Shown: positions 24,675 to 33,934, counted from the first letter of the stretch. The stretch: 36,827 bases of DNA from DATHSY01 sp046729855 (GCA_046729855.1 JBKPHM010000020.1:1-36827), one strand, 5' to 3'. The notes: generated by a model from the sequence alone, not told the origin. Program-made: numbers and translations.

Positions 24675-25142
24675 CTAGGGCGACGGCCAGGCGTCGGGGC
24701 GTGCCGTTGCCGCGGCCTCTCCGCTGCAATCGGTTCCGATCCCGACGGCCTGCTCTTCGTTCGGCGTCACGCGGATCCAGTAGCAGGTGCCGGTGTCGGC
24801 CCGCGCCGCGCCGGCCCACAGCTCCTCGGTGGCGAACACGCTCACGACGTCGGGATCGTTGGACGCAAGGTCCGGATCGATGAACAGGAGGTCATCGGCG
24901 GCCGCTTCGCTCTCGAGCACCAGCGGGATGGCGTCCGCGAACGTCCCCTCTCGTTCGGCGACGTGGCGAGCTGCCTCGACGGCCCTTCGGAGATTGTCGC
25001 GCGCCGTGAACTCCGACGCGCGTTCGGCGGCGGGCCGCGAGGCAAGGATCAGTGTCAGCAGCAGCGCGCCGAGCACGACCGTCGGCGCCATCGCGATCCA
25101 GAAGCGCCGGTTGGACGGCGCGAAGGCGGTGCGGTCCGACAT
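24675..25142 (-). CDS. Pilin-like single-TM exported protein A
   Basis: This 155-residue protein has one TM (FWIAMAPTVVLGALLLTLIL, about 14-33) after a short basic head. A helical stretch follows (ASEFTARDNLRRAVEAARHVAERE, in two parts), then a beta domain with two cysteines: DTGTCYWIR and TDCSGEAA. This is the layout of a type IV pilin or pseudopilin with a C-terminal disulfide loop, but no prepilin peptidase site (G/FTxxE) is present. It shares the C-terminal pattern PxVVSV..W..(S/D)GTC(Y/F)WIR..C(S/T)G.AA with the next gene. TAGGGT lies 7 nt before the ATG. Confidence 0.72.
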   Translation of the reverse strand: MSDRTAFAPSNRRFWIAMAPTVVLGALLLTLILASRPAAERASEFTARDNLRRAVEAARHVAEREGTFADAIPLVLESEAAADDLLFIDPDLASNDPDVVSVFATEELWAGAARADTGTCYWIRVTPNEEQAVGIGTDCSGEAAATARPDAWPSP

Positions 25143-25149
25143 CGTCCGA

Positions 25150-25155
25150 ACCCTA
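25150..25155 (-). promoter_or_regulatory. Candidate -10 box (TAGGGT) for pilin-like gene A
   Basis: The minus strand has TAGGGT 7 nt before ATG 25142 and no Shine-Dalgarno in between, which fits a leaderless start. Confidence 0.4.
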
Positions 25156-25205
25156 TCGCCGACGTCACGGATCGGGCCGGGCTGGCCCGGACCGGAGCCG
25201 GTGCG

Positions 25206-25751
25206 TCAGAACGCGGCCGCGGTCGAGCTCATCGCGGCGGCGCCGGTGCATGGGTCGCCCGACCCGTACGCCGTGCCGCCGGCGACGGTCTCGCGGATCC
25301 AGAAGCACGTCCCCGAGTCGGACATGACGGCGGCGCCCCACGCCTGGGGCGAGCCCTGGACGCTGACGACGCCCGGACCGGACGAGACGGTCGCGCCGTC
25401 GACGAATGTAACGTCCGGCGAGAGCGCGGACAGGTGCTCGGCGTCGGCCACCTCGAACGTCGCGTCCTCGACGAACGCGGTCTTGGCCGACATCAGGGAG
25501 GCCTGCAACGCTGCCTGCGCCTGGGTGTCGCTCGCATGTGTGATCTCGACCGTCGTGTCGCGGGCGTGCTGAACGACGGCCTCCCCCCCGCTCCGCGTGA
25601 CGGAGAACCATGCCGCGGCGGCACCGCCCGCCACGACCAGCCCCAGCACGATCAGGATCGAACGCCCGATCCCGCGCCTGGCCCGCCTGCCCCTGGGGGC
25701 CGCTCCGTACGAGAACGAATCCATCCCCAAGGGTCTCGGCAGAGCGGGCAC
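25206..25751 (-). CDS. Pilin-like single-TM exported protein B
   Basis: The 181-residue paralogue of protein A has a basic head (RGRRARRGIGR), one TM (SILIVLGLVVAGGAAAAWF, about 31-49), an Ala-rich helix (DTQAQAALQASLMSAKTAF) and the same C-terminal disulfide module: SDSGTCFWIR and DPCTGAAA. No prepilin cleavage motif is visible; R-S-I-L-I-V is only faintly pilin-like. The start may be GTG 25751 or ATG 25724 (MDSFSYG); the latter removes nine residues. It precedes gene A by about 60 nt. Assembly with the Tad machinery encoded 7 kb away is possible but unproven. Confidence 0.7.
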   Translation of the reverse strand: MPALPRPLGMDSFSYGAAPRGRRARRGIGRSILIVLGLVVAGGAAAAWFSVTRSGGEAVVQHARDTTVEITHASDTQAQAALQASLMSAKTAFVEDATFEVADAEHLSALSPDVTFVDGATVSSGPGVVSVQGSPQAWGAAVMSDSGTCFWIRETVAGGTAYGSGDPCTGAAAMSSTAAAF

Positions 25752-25789
25752 CCGGCTTGACCTCGTCGAACGCTTCCGCGAGGCGGGCG

Positions 25790-25795
25790 TAGCAT
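25790..25795 (+). promoter_or_regulatory. Candidate -10 box (CGTAGCAT) for xdhC
   Basis: TAGCAT is 7 nt before GTG 25803. A TTGACC at 25757-25762 is too far (27 nt) to serve as a normal -35. Confidence 0.42.
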
Positions 25796-25802
25796 CGAGC
25801 CC

Positions 25803-26927
25803 GTGAGCGAGCTCACCGACGTCCTCTCGGCGATCGAGTCCCTGTCGGCCGATGGGCGGAAGCTCGCGCTGGCCACGATCGTGGCAGTGCGCGGCTCGAC
25901 CTACCGCCGGCCTGGCGCCCGGTTGCTCGTCCCCGAGGAGGGGGAGCTGATCGGCAACATCAGCGGTGGCTGCCTGGAGAACGATGTCGCCGACGTCGCC
26001 CGGGTCGTAATGGACGAGGGCCGCGCGCGCATCGTCTCGTTCGACCTCACGGCCGACGACGAGGCGGTCTGGGGCTGGGGGCTCGGCTGCAACGGGGCGA
26101 TCGACCTGTTCGTCGAGCCGGCCGACAAGGCGGCCGAGGTGGCGGGCGCGCTCCGGATGGCGCTCGATGAGGAGCGACCGATCGCGATGGTGACGGTGCT
26201 CTCGTCCGAATCGGACGGGGTCGATCAGGGCAACCGCCTACTCGTCCGGCCGGACGGCTCGACCGAGGGGTGGCTCGGCGACGCGGCGGTCGACGTGGCC
26301 GCGCAGGAAGCGGCGCTCCATCTGCTCACGCTCGAGAAGAGCGACGTCCGCGAGCTCGCCCAGGGCATCCGTGCGTTCGTCGAGGTGTTGGAGCCGCCGC
26401 TGCCACTGGTGATCTGCGGCGCCGGGCACGACGTCGCGCCCCTCGTAACCGCAGCCGCCGGGCTCGGATGGCGGCCCGTCGTCGTCGACGACCGCAAGGC
26501 GTTCCTCACGACGGAGCGGTTCCCGCACGCCGCCGACCTGGTCTTCGTCGAACGTCCCGAACAGATCGCGAAGCGCGTATCGATCGACGCGCGGACGTTC
26601 GTCGCCGTGATGACGCACAACTTCCTGCGCGACAAGGACTACGTGCGCTCGCTCCTCGGCACCCCTGCCAGGTACATCGCCATGCTCGGCCCGGGGGCGC
26701 GGACGACGCGGCTGCTGCACGAGCTCAACGACGAGGGCGTGGAGCTCACCGACGACGATCACGAGCGAATCCACGCGCCGGCCGGGCTGGACCTCGGCGC
26801 CGAGGGGCCCGAGGAGATCGCCGCGGCGATCGTCGCCGAGATCGTCGCGTTCAAGCGCCGCCGCGGCGCCGGTTTCCTCAGGGACCGCCCCGGGCCGATC
26901 CACGAGCGCCACGCTCCGGCCCGCTGA
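25803..26927 (+). CDS. XdhC/CoxI family molybdoenzyme maturation protein
   Basis: The 374-residue protein has both XdhC domains. The N-terminal domain (about 1-100) carries GSTYRRPGARLLVPEEGELIG (in family form) and NISGGCLENDV. The C-terminal Rossmann domain (about 195-330) has VICGAGHDVAPLVTAAAGLGW and ends with YIAMLGPGARTTRLL. XdhC binds Mo cofactor, oversees its sulfuration and inserts it into xanthine-dehydrogenase-type enzymes. GTG 25803 is the start. It is divergent from the pilin-like and coxSLM genes, and with coxG and mocA makes a facing maturation arm. It converges on the SDR gene with a 15-nt gap. Confidence 0.93.
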   Translation: MSELTDVLSAIESLSADGRKLALATIVAVRGSTYRRPGARLLVPEEGELIGNISGGCLENDVADVARVVMDEGRARIVSFDLTADDEAVWGWGLGCNGAIDLFVEPADKAAEVAGALRMALDEERPIAMVTVLSSESDGVDQGNRLLVRPDGSTEGWLGDAAVDVAAQEAALHLLTLEKSDVRELAQGIRAFVEVLEPPLPLVICGAGHDVAPLVTAAAGLGWRPVVVDDRKAFLTTERFPHAADLVFVERPEQIAKRVSIDARTFVAVMTHNFLRDKDYVRSLLGTPARYIAMLGPGARTTRLLHELNDEGVELTDDDHERIHAPAGLDLGAEGPEEIAAAIVAEIVAFKRRRGAGFLRDRPGPIHERHAPAR

Positions 26928-26942
26928 GCACCGCGCCCACGC

Positions 26943-27728
26943 TCACTCGAGCGCCACCTTCATCTCCTGGATCGTGTTGCCGCCGTCGACGGCGATCGAA
27001 CGCCCGGTGATGTAGCTCGCCTCCTCGCTCGCGAGGAAGGCGATCAGGGCTGCCACCTCGTCGGGCCGACCGGGCCGGCCGACCGGCGTGTGCATACCGG
27101 CCATCAACTCCTCCGGCTCGGACGAGCCGGTCTGGATCCAGCCGGGCGCGACGGAGTTCACCGTGATCCCGTGCGGGCCCAGCTCGAGCGCGAGGCCTCG
27201 CGTAAGGCCGTCCACGCCGGCCTTGGCGGCGCCGTACCCGACGCTCTCGACGATTGCCGTGACCGGGCCCGTGACCGACGACACGTTGACGATGCGTCCG
27301 TAGCCGCGGCGGACCATGTGCGGCACGACGTGCCGTGTCACGTTGAAGGCGGTCTTCAGGTTGAGGTCGATCGCCCGGTCCCATTGCTCCTCGGTCAGCT
27401 CGTGGAACCGCGGGGAGAACGACGAGGCGTCGACGCCGGTCTGTACCATCCCGGCGTTGTTCACGAGGACGTCGATCCGCTCGTAGAGCTCGACAACGCC
27501 CTCCACGAGCCTCAGCGCCTCGTCGAAGACCGTCAGATCGGCCACGAACCCGGCCACGGTCATCCCCTCGCTCCGCAGCTCCGCCTCGCGGTCGCGGATC
27601 CGAGCGGTCGTGGACGTGATCCCGAGCATCGCGCCCTCGCGCCCGAGCGCGCGCGCGGCGGCGAACCCGATGCCGGTCTCGCTGCCCGCACCCGTCACGA
27701 GCGCGACCCGCGCATCGAGCTTCGCCAT
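26943..27728 (-). CDS. SDR family NAD(P)-dependent oxidoreductase
   Basis: This 261-residue classical short-chain dehydrogenase has the cofactor motif TGAGSETGIG (residues 12-21, with an extra residue pair in the usual TGxxxGIG spacing), NNAG near 90, the catalytic Ser in NVSSVTG, and YGAAK (Tyr and Lys). The C-terminus has SYITGRSIAVDGG. Substrate and cofactor preference are not clear; no Asp typical for NAD follows strand 2 unambiguously. ATG 27728 has GGTGGAGGTG just upstream. It lies between the xdhC and coxG arms on the opposite strand and may supply or remove the aldehyde or alcohol handled by the locus, which is only inference. Confidence 0.92.
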   Translation of the reverse strand: MAKLDARVALVTGAGSETGIGFAAARALGREGAMLGITSTTARIRDREAELRSEGMTVAGFVADLTVFDEALRLVEGVVELYERIDVLVNNAGMVQTGVDASSFSPRFHELTEEQWDRAIDLNLKTAFNVTRHVVPHMVRRGYGRIVNVSSVTGPVTAIVESVGYGAAKAGVDGLTRGLALELGPHGITVNSVAPGWIQTGSSEPEELMAGMHTPVGRPGRPDEVAALIAFLASEEASYITGRSIAVDGGNTIQEMKVALE

Positions 27729-27755
27729 TACACCTCCACCGATCGAGCGGCGCGA

Positions 27756-27761
27756 ACGCTA
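27756..27761 (-). promoter_or_regulatory. Candidate -10 box (GGTAGCGT) for the SDR gene
   Basis: The minus-strand GGTAGCGT lies about 27 nt before ATG 27728, with a good Shine-Dalgarno between, so this copy of the motif drives a leadered transcript. It is divergent from the coxG promoter candidate. Confidence 0.4.
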
Positions 27762-27795
27762 CCGGATGCGCTGGCGCTCGGCACACCGCCACGGG

Positions 27796-27801
27796 TACCC
27801 T
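27796..27801 (+). promoter_or_regulatory. Candidate -10 box (TACCCT) for coxG
   Basis: TACCCT lies 22 nt before GTG 27824, and a GAGGGAG Shine-Dalgarno follows it. The -35 is not evident. Confidence 0.3.
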
Positions 27802-27823
27802 CCTGCGCGACGAGGGAGATGCC

Positions 27824-28432
27824 GTGCTGATCGAGAACGAGTTCGAGGTGCCGGCCGACGTGGAACGAACGTGGGCCTACCTGCTCGACGTCGAGAAGGT
27901 CGCCGCATGCGCGCCCGGAGCCGAGCTGACCGAGACGGTCGACGAGACGACCTGGAAGGGGAGGATCAACATGAAGTTCGGGCCTGTCTCGCTGTCGTTC
28001 GCGGGAACCGTCGCGATGCAGGAGCGAGACGACCAGGCCCACCGCGTGCAGCTCGTCGCCAAGGGACTGGAGACCAGGGGCAGGGGCGCCGCCACCGCGA
28101 CCGTCACGTCCTGGCTGCAGCTCGGCGCGGGCTCGACGCTGGTGAAGATGCAGGCCGACATCGCGCTCAGCGGTTCGGTCGCGCAGCTCTCGCGCGGGCT
28201 CCTGCCGGACGTGTCGGCCAAGCTCACGAACGAGTTCGCCGAGTGCCTCCGGACACGGATCACCGCTGAGGGGCCGGCCGAGGCCGCGGTCTCGGCCGAG
28301 GCGGTCCCGCCCGGGAGCCCCGCGCCCGGACCGCGCCCCGAGGCGATCGGCGGGCTCCGGCTCGGGCTCTGGGCCGTCTGGCGTGCGATCGTGCGGTTCT
28401 TCTCGCGCCTGTTCGGGGCCCGCCGGTCGTGA
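27824..28432 (+). CDS. coxG: CoxG-like SRPBCC protein
   Basis: The 202-residue protein has a CoxG (SRPBCC fold) domain over residues 1-145: IENEFEVPADVERTWAYLLD, CAPGAELTE (the CxPG signature of the family), and the helix RGLLPDVSAKLTNEFAECL. A Pro/Ala-rich linker follows, and then a basic amphipathic or hydrophobic tail (GLRLGLWAVWRAIVRFFSRLFG). CoxG recruits CO dehydrogenase to the membrane in Oligotropha and has been implicated in quinone handling in related systems; the tail fits membrane attachment. The GTG at 27824 has GAGGGAGATGCC before it, and the stop overlaps the next gene as GTGA. Confidence 0.93.
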   Translation: MLIENEFEVPADVERTWAYLLDVEKVAACAPGAELTETVDETTWKGRINMKFGPVSLSFAGTVAMQERDDQAHRVQLVAKGLETRGRGAATATVTSWLQLGAGSTLVKMQADIALSGSVAQLSRGLLPDVSAKLTNEFAECLRTRITAEGPAEAAVSAEAVPPGSPAPGPRPEAIGGLRLGLWAVWRAIVRFFSRLFGARRS

Positions 28433-28995
28433 TCGCGGCCGTCGTCCTGGCCGCCGGAGAGGCGACCCGGTTCGGGGCGACGAAGCAGCTCGAACGGTAC
28501 CGAGGCAAGCCGCTCGTGCAGCGTGCGGTGGACGCAGCTCGTGGGGCGGGGATCGAGGACGTCGTGGTGGTGGTCGGTCACGACGCCGAGCGCGTCGCCG
28601 CCGCCGTGACCGACGCGCGGACCGTCCTGAACGAGCGGTACGCCGAGGGGCAGTCCACCTCGTTGGTCGCCGGGATCGACGCGGTCGGCGCGGACGCGGA
28701 CGCCGTCGTCGTCCTCCTGGCCGATCAGCCCGGGATCACGGCCGAACACGTGCGAGCCCTGATCGATGCGACGACCGTTCGCGCCGAACCGATCGTGCGA
28801 CTCGTGTTCGTTGACGGACGAGGTCCGACGCTCCTCCGCCCGGCCATCTGGGAGGAGGTCCGCGCGCTGACGGGCGATGTCGGCGCGCGAACGCTCGCCG
28901 AGCGGCGGCCGGACCTGGTATTCGAGGCGCCGATCGCCGAGCCCGCGCCCCGCGACGTCGACACGCCCGAGGATCTGCGGCGCCTCGACGGGTAA
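28429..28995 (+). CDS. MocA-like molybdenum cofactor nucleotidyltransferase
   Basis: This 188-residue NTP transferase of the MobA/MocA group has LAAGEATRFGATKQL (residues 7-21, the nucleotide loop and Lys) and LLADQPGIT (metal Asp). It also has a final DVDTPEDLRRL, as in MocA, which makes molybdopterin cytosine dinucleotide, the cofactor used by Cox-type enzymes. GTG 28429 overlaps the coxG stop, so the two are coupled. CTP versus GTP choice cannot be read from sequence with certainty, but the company of coxSLM and xdhC favours CTP. Confidence 0.9.
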   Translation: MIAAVVLAAGEATRFGATKQLERYRGKPLVQRAVDAARGAGIEDVVVVVGHDAERVAAAVTDARTVLNERYAEGQSTSLVAGIDAVGADADAVVVLLADQPGITAEHVRALIDATTVRAEPIVRLVFVDGRGPTLLRPAIWEEVRALTGDVGARTLAERRPDLVFEAPIAEPAPRDVDTPEDLRRLDG

Positions 28996-29021
28996 TCGGC
29001 CGACCCGAGTGGAGACACGAA

Positions 29022-29049
29022 GAACCCCCGCCCTTGCCGGCGGGGGTTC
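29022..29049 (+). terminator. Strong hairpin after the coxG-mocA operon
   Basis: GAACCCCCGCC (29022-29032) and GGCGGGGGTTC (29039-29049) form a perfect 11-bp stem with a 6-nt loop, 27 nt after the mocA stop. Few T residues follow, so it may rely on stem stability or Rho. The space to the convergent nitrilase stop (29246) holds no gene I can support. Confidence 0.65.
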
Positions 29050-29245
29050 CTCGCCTACAGCTAGGTCGGGAGGGGCTAGCCGTAGAAAATGACCGTCACC
29101 CGGAGCTGCCGTCAGCGTCGACGACGACGATCGCCACGTAGGCGCCGGGCGATCCGCTCAGCGCAGGTATCGGCGTGGGGCAGTTGAGCGATGAGGCCTG
29201 AGGATGGAAAGCGTTCGAAGGACCTAGGTCACATGAACGGCGCGC

Positions 29246-30061
29246 TCAGCACGTCGGAGGCAGACGGCGGTGCCGAAGCGCCGGGAGGATCTCGCGGACG
29301 CGCCGCAGCTCGTCGAGATCGAGGTCCGCGAACGTCACGCCGACCCCTTCGGGCGCGCGGGCGATCACGCGACCCCACGGGTCGACGGCGAGGGAGTTCC
29401 CGTAGCACCGTCGGTGCTGCTCCGGCGGCCCCCAGGTTCCCCACTGCGCGGGCGCCAGGACGAAGACCTGGTCCTCGATCGCCCGAGCCCGAATCAGCAC
29501 GTCCCAGTGGACCTTGCCCGTCTCGTACGTGAACGCCGCGGGGACGGACACAATCGTCGCACCGCTCGTGACGAGCGATCGGTAGAGCTCGGGGAACCGC
29601 AGGTCGTAGCAGATCGACATTCCGACCCGCCCGAACTCGGTCTCGGCCGTGACGACCTGGTCGCCGGCCGTGTAGCTGAACGACTCCTTGATCGGCGGCT
29701 GGCCGGGGAGCTGCACGTCGAACAGGTGAATCTTGCGGTACCGGGCGACGAGCTCGCCGGACCGGTCGAACAGCAGGCTCGTGTTGTAGACGGCGCCGTC
29801 GTCGCCGGCCTCCAGGATCGACCCGCCGAGGACCCACATCCCGTGGCGCCGCGCCGTCTCGCCCAGCCGGTCGCTCGTCGGGCCGGGGACGCGCTCGGCG
29901 ACCTCGCGGTGTCGGCTGGCCGAGCCCAGGTACGTCCAGACCTCAGGGAGCGCCGCCAGGTCCGCGCCACCTTCACCTGCCTCGTCGAGCAGCTCCCCGG
30001 CCTGCTTCCGGTTGGTCTCCGGGGCGTCGCCGGAGTTCATCTGGCACAGCGCGACGCGCAT
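29246..30061 (-). CDS. Carbon-nitrogen hydrolase, omega-amidase/Nit type
   Basis: The 271-residue nitrilase-superfamily amidase has the complete triad: Glu40 (ALPEVW), Lys110 (YRKIHLFD) and Cys151 (ICYDLRFPE). The ICYDLRFPELYR context and the length match Nit1/Nit2-type omega-amidases, which hydrolyse alpha-ketoglutaramate, succinamate or deaminated glutathione. True beta-ureidopropionases are longer. ATG 30061 follows GAGGCCCG and lies 17 nt after the aminotransferase stop, so they share an operon. The longer frame to 30190 is antisense-like and lacks family sequence. Co-occurrence with a transaminase suits repair or salvage of omega-amides made by transamination. Confidence 0.9.
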   Translation of the reverse strand: MRVALCQMNSGDAPETNRKQAGELLDEAGEGGADLAALPEVWTYLGSASRHREVAERVPGPTSDRLGETARRHGMWVLGGSILEAGDDGAVYNTSLLFDRSGELVARYRKIHLFDVQLPGQPPIKESFSYTAGDQVVTAETEFGRVGMSICYDLRFPELYRSLVTSGATIVSVPAAFTYETGKVHWDVLIRARAIEDQVFVLAPAQWGTWGPPEQHRRCYGNSLAVDPWGRVIARAPEGVGVTFADLDLDELRRVREILPALRHRRLPPTC

Positions 30062-30078
30062 CGGGCCTCGACGTCTCG

Positions 30079-31395
30079 TCAGCCGATCGCGCGGTCCGCG
30101 ATCTCGAGCGCGTCGTCGATGATCGCGAACCCCTCGGCGAGCTCCTCCTCCGTGATGCACAGTGGCGGGTTCGTCATGATCGTGTGCCATCGGACGAACG
30201 TGTAGATGCCGCGTTCGTCGAGCGCCTTCGCGATCGCCTTAATCTCGTCGCTCGTGCCGTTGAACGGCGCCATCGGCTCCATCGTGTCTCGATCGCGGAC
30301 CAGCTCGAGGATCCCGAACAGGCCGATGTTGCGCGCGAGCCCGACCGACGGGTGCTTGTCCGAAAGCTCCTCGTGGTGACGGCGCATCACCTCGCCGAGC
30401 TTGCGCGAACGCTCGACCAACCCGTCCTCCTCGATCACGCGGATCGCGGCGATCGAGGCGGCCAGCGCGAGCGGGTGCGAGTTGTAGGTGAGGCCGCCGT
30501 GGTACACGCGCTCGTCGAACGGCTCGTAGACCTTCGGGCTCATCCCGACGGCGCCGAGCGGCAGGTAGCACGACGTCAGGCCCTTGGCCATCGTGATGAG
30601 GTCGGGCACCACGCCCCAGTGGTTCACGGCGAACCACTCGCCCGTGCGGGCGAACCCGCTCATCACCTCGTCGGCGATCAGCAGGATCCCGTACCGCGTG
30701 CACAGCTCGCGGACGCCCTGCAGGTAGCCGTCCGGCGGGATCAGGATCCCGTTCGTCCCGGTGACCGGCTCGAGGATGAAGGCGGCGATCGTCTCGGGAC
30801 CCTCGAGCTGAAACGTCTCCTCCAGGTATGCGAGCGCGGTCTCGGCGTCGTCGGTCCCCCGCTGCGGGCCGTGGTACGGGTCGAGGACGTGGACCACGCC
30901 TGGCATGCCGGGCTCGTTCGCCCACCGGCGGGGGTCGCCGGTGAGCGAGATCGTCGCGTACGTCGCGCCGTGGTACGAGCGGTACCGCGAGACGATCTTG
31001 TGCCGCCCGGTGACCATCCGCGCCATCCGGATCGCGTTCTCGTTCGCCTCGGCGCCGCCGAGCGTGAAGAACGACTTGTCGAGGTCGCCCGGCATCAGCT
31101 CGGCGAGCTTCTGTCCCAGCTTCGCGCGGACCTCGGTCGCCATGAACGGGCTGACGTAGGCGAGCTCCTCGGCCTGCCGCTTGATCGCGTCGACGACTCG
31201 CGGGTCGCCGTGCCCGATGTTGACGCCCATCAGCTGGCTGTTGAAGTCCAGGTACCGCTTGCCGTCCGGCGTCGTGAACGTCGAACCCTTGGCTGTGGCG
31301 ACCGGGATCGGTTTGGCCGCCTTCTGCGCCTGCCAGTCGTACAGCGTGTACCGCAGGGACAGGTCGACGATCTGCTGGCTGGTGAGCTCTCCCAT
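30079..31395 (-). CDS. Class III PLP-dependent aminotransferase
   Basis: The 438-residue omega-aminotransferase has the PLP lysine Lys271 in LITMAKGLTS, Asp242 in LIADEVMSGFARTG and FTLGGAEANENAIRMAR (phosphate-binding, about 110-126). The family includes beta-alanine:pyruvate, GABA and taurine aminotransferases; the divergent mmsA suggests beta-alanine or beta-aminoisobutyrate as donor, giving malonate or methylmalonate semialdehyde. ATG 31395 has GAAGGAGG 5 nt upstream. A TAGACT box on the same strand (31419-31424) is a plausible -10. The frame continues to 31452 without family sequence. Confidence 0.93.
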   Translation of the reverse strand: MGELTSQQIVDLSLRYTLYDWQAQKAAKPIPVATAKGSTFTTPDGKRYLDFNSQLMGVNIGHGDPRVVDAIKRQAEELAYVSPFMATEVRAKLGQKLAELMPGDLDKSFFTLGGAEANENAIRMARMVTGRHKIVSRYRSYHGATYATISLTGDPRRWANEPGMPGVVHVLDPYHGPQRGTDDAETALAYLEETFQLEGPETIAAFILEPVTGTNGILIPPDGYLQGVRELCTRYGILLIADEVMSGFARTGEWFAVNHWGVVPDLITMAKGLTSCYLPLGAVGMSPKVYEPFDERVYHGGLTYNSHPLALAASIAAIRVIEEDGLVERSRKLGEVMRRHHEELSDKHPSVGLARNIGLFGILELVRDRDTMEPMAPFNGTSDEIKAIAKALDERGIYTFVRWHTIMTNPPLCITEEELAEGFAIIDDALEIADRAIG

Positions 31396-31418
31396 GGACG
31401 CCTCCTTCCGCGAGGCGG

Positions 31419-31443
31419 AGTCTATCGGCACGGGCGGTAGCAT
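31419..31443. promoter_or_regulatory. Divergent -10 boxes for the aminotransferase and mmsA
   Basis: TAGACT on the minus strand (31419-31424) faces the aminotransferase, and GGTAGCAT on the plus strand (TAGCAT 31438-31443) faces mmsA. They are 13 nt apart back to back, so one bound regulator could control both. Confidence 0.38.
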
Positions 31444-31499
31444 CGGACGCACGGGTCCGCACGCACGGACCGGCGGTCGCCGCTTGGGAGGAGCCGACG

Positions 31500-32983
<1,484 letters not shown>

Positions 32984-32987
<4 letters not shown>

Positions 32988-33934
32988 GGCCCGACGAACT
33001 GCTGCCAGACCTTGATGGCTCCCGGACCCAGGATCACGATGAACAGCGCCGGCAGGATCATGAAGATCATCGGGAACAGGAGCTTCAGCGGCACCTTCTG
33101 GGCGACCTCCTCTGCCCGCTGGCGGCGCTTCTGGCGAAGCTCCGTCGACTGAGCCCGAAGCACCTTCGCGATCCCGACGCCGTACCGCTCTGCCTGGATC
33201 ATCGACAGCACGAACCCGTCCAGCTCCTGGACGTCGGTCCGGTCGCTGATGTGGCGGAGCGCCTCGGCCCTGCTCACGCCGATCTGCATCTCCTGGAGCA
33301 TCCGGGCGATCTCCTCAGAGAGCGGACCGGGGACGTTCTTGACGACCTGCGCGAGCGCGGCATCGAATCCGAGACCGGCCTCGACGCTGATCGTCAGGAG
33401 GTCCATCGTGTCCGACATCGCCTTGCGGATCTCCTTCTGGCGCTTCGTTGCACGTGCCGCGAGTCCCGCGCTCGGGAACGTGTACCCGGTGAGCGTGAAC
33501 AGGACGACCACGACCGTCCCCAGCACCCAGCCGCCGAACGGCAGCAACGGCGCCACGAGGATGCCAGCCACCAAGCCGACGATGGCGAAAACGATCTTGA
33601 ACGCCACGATCCGCTCGGCCGTCATCGACGGAGGGTTCCCCGCCAGCACGATCAGCCGGTTCACGCGTCGATACAGGTCTAGGGGCGTGACGCGGATGAT
33701 CGAGGAGACCAGCTTGCCGGCGAACGGAAGCACGATCCGCTCCAGAGCCGACCGCTTGAGCTGGTCCTCCCGGAGGTTCGCGATGGATCCCGCCATGTCC
33801 CCGACCTGCCCACGCAGCACCGACACGTAGCGGCGTCGCGTGCTGAGCATCATGTCGACCACGAGGCCGAGCATGAAGATCGTCAGGAACGTACCGATGA
33901 GTGCGACCGCGAGCCATACCTGATTGCTAAACAT
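32984..33934 (-). CDS. tadC: Tad pilus inner membrane protein TadC
   Basis: The 316-residue type II secretion F-domain protein has an N-terminal TM (VWLAVALIGTFLTIFMLGLV), a central TM pair (IVFAIVGLVAGILVAPLLP and VLGTVVVVLFTLTGYTFP) and a C-terminal TM (FPMIFMILPALFIVILGPGA). The conserved F-domain stretch is DTMDLLTISVEAGLGFDAAL and VPGPLSEEIARMLQEMQIG. It forms the platform that couples TadA to pilus assembly. The start overlaps tadB by 8 nt, with AGGATCG as ribosome site. Confidence 0.93.

Noticed and set aside
25757..25795. TTGACC (25757-25762) as the -35 partner of TAGCAT before xdhC
   Set aside because: The spacing of 27 nt is too long for a standard sigma70 promoter.
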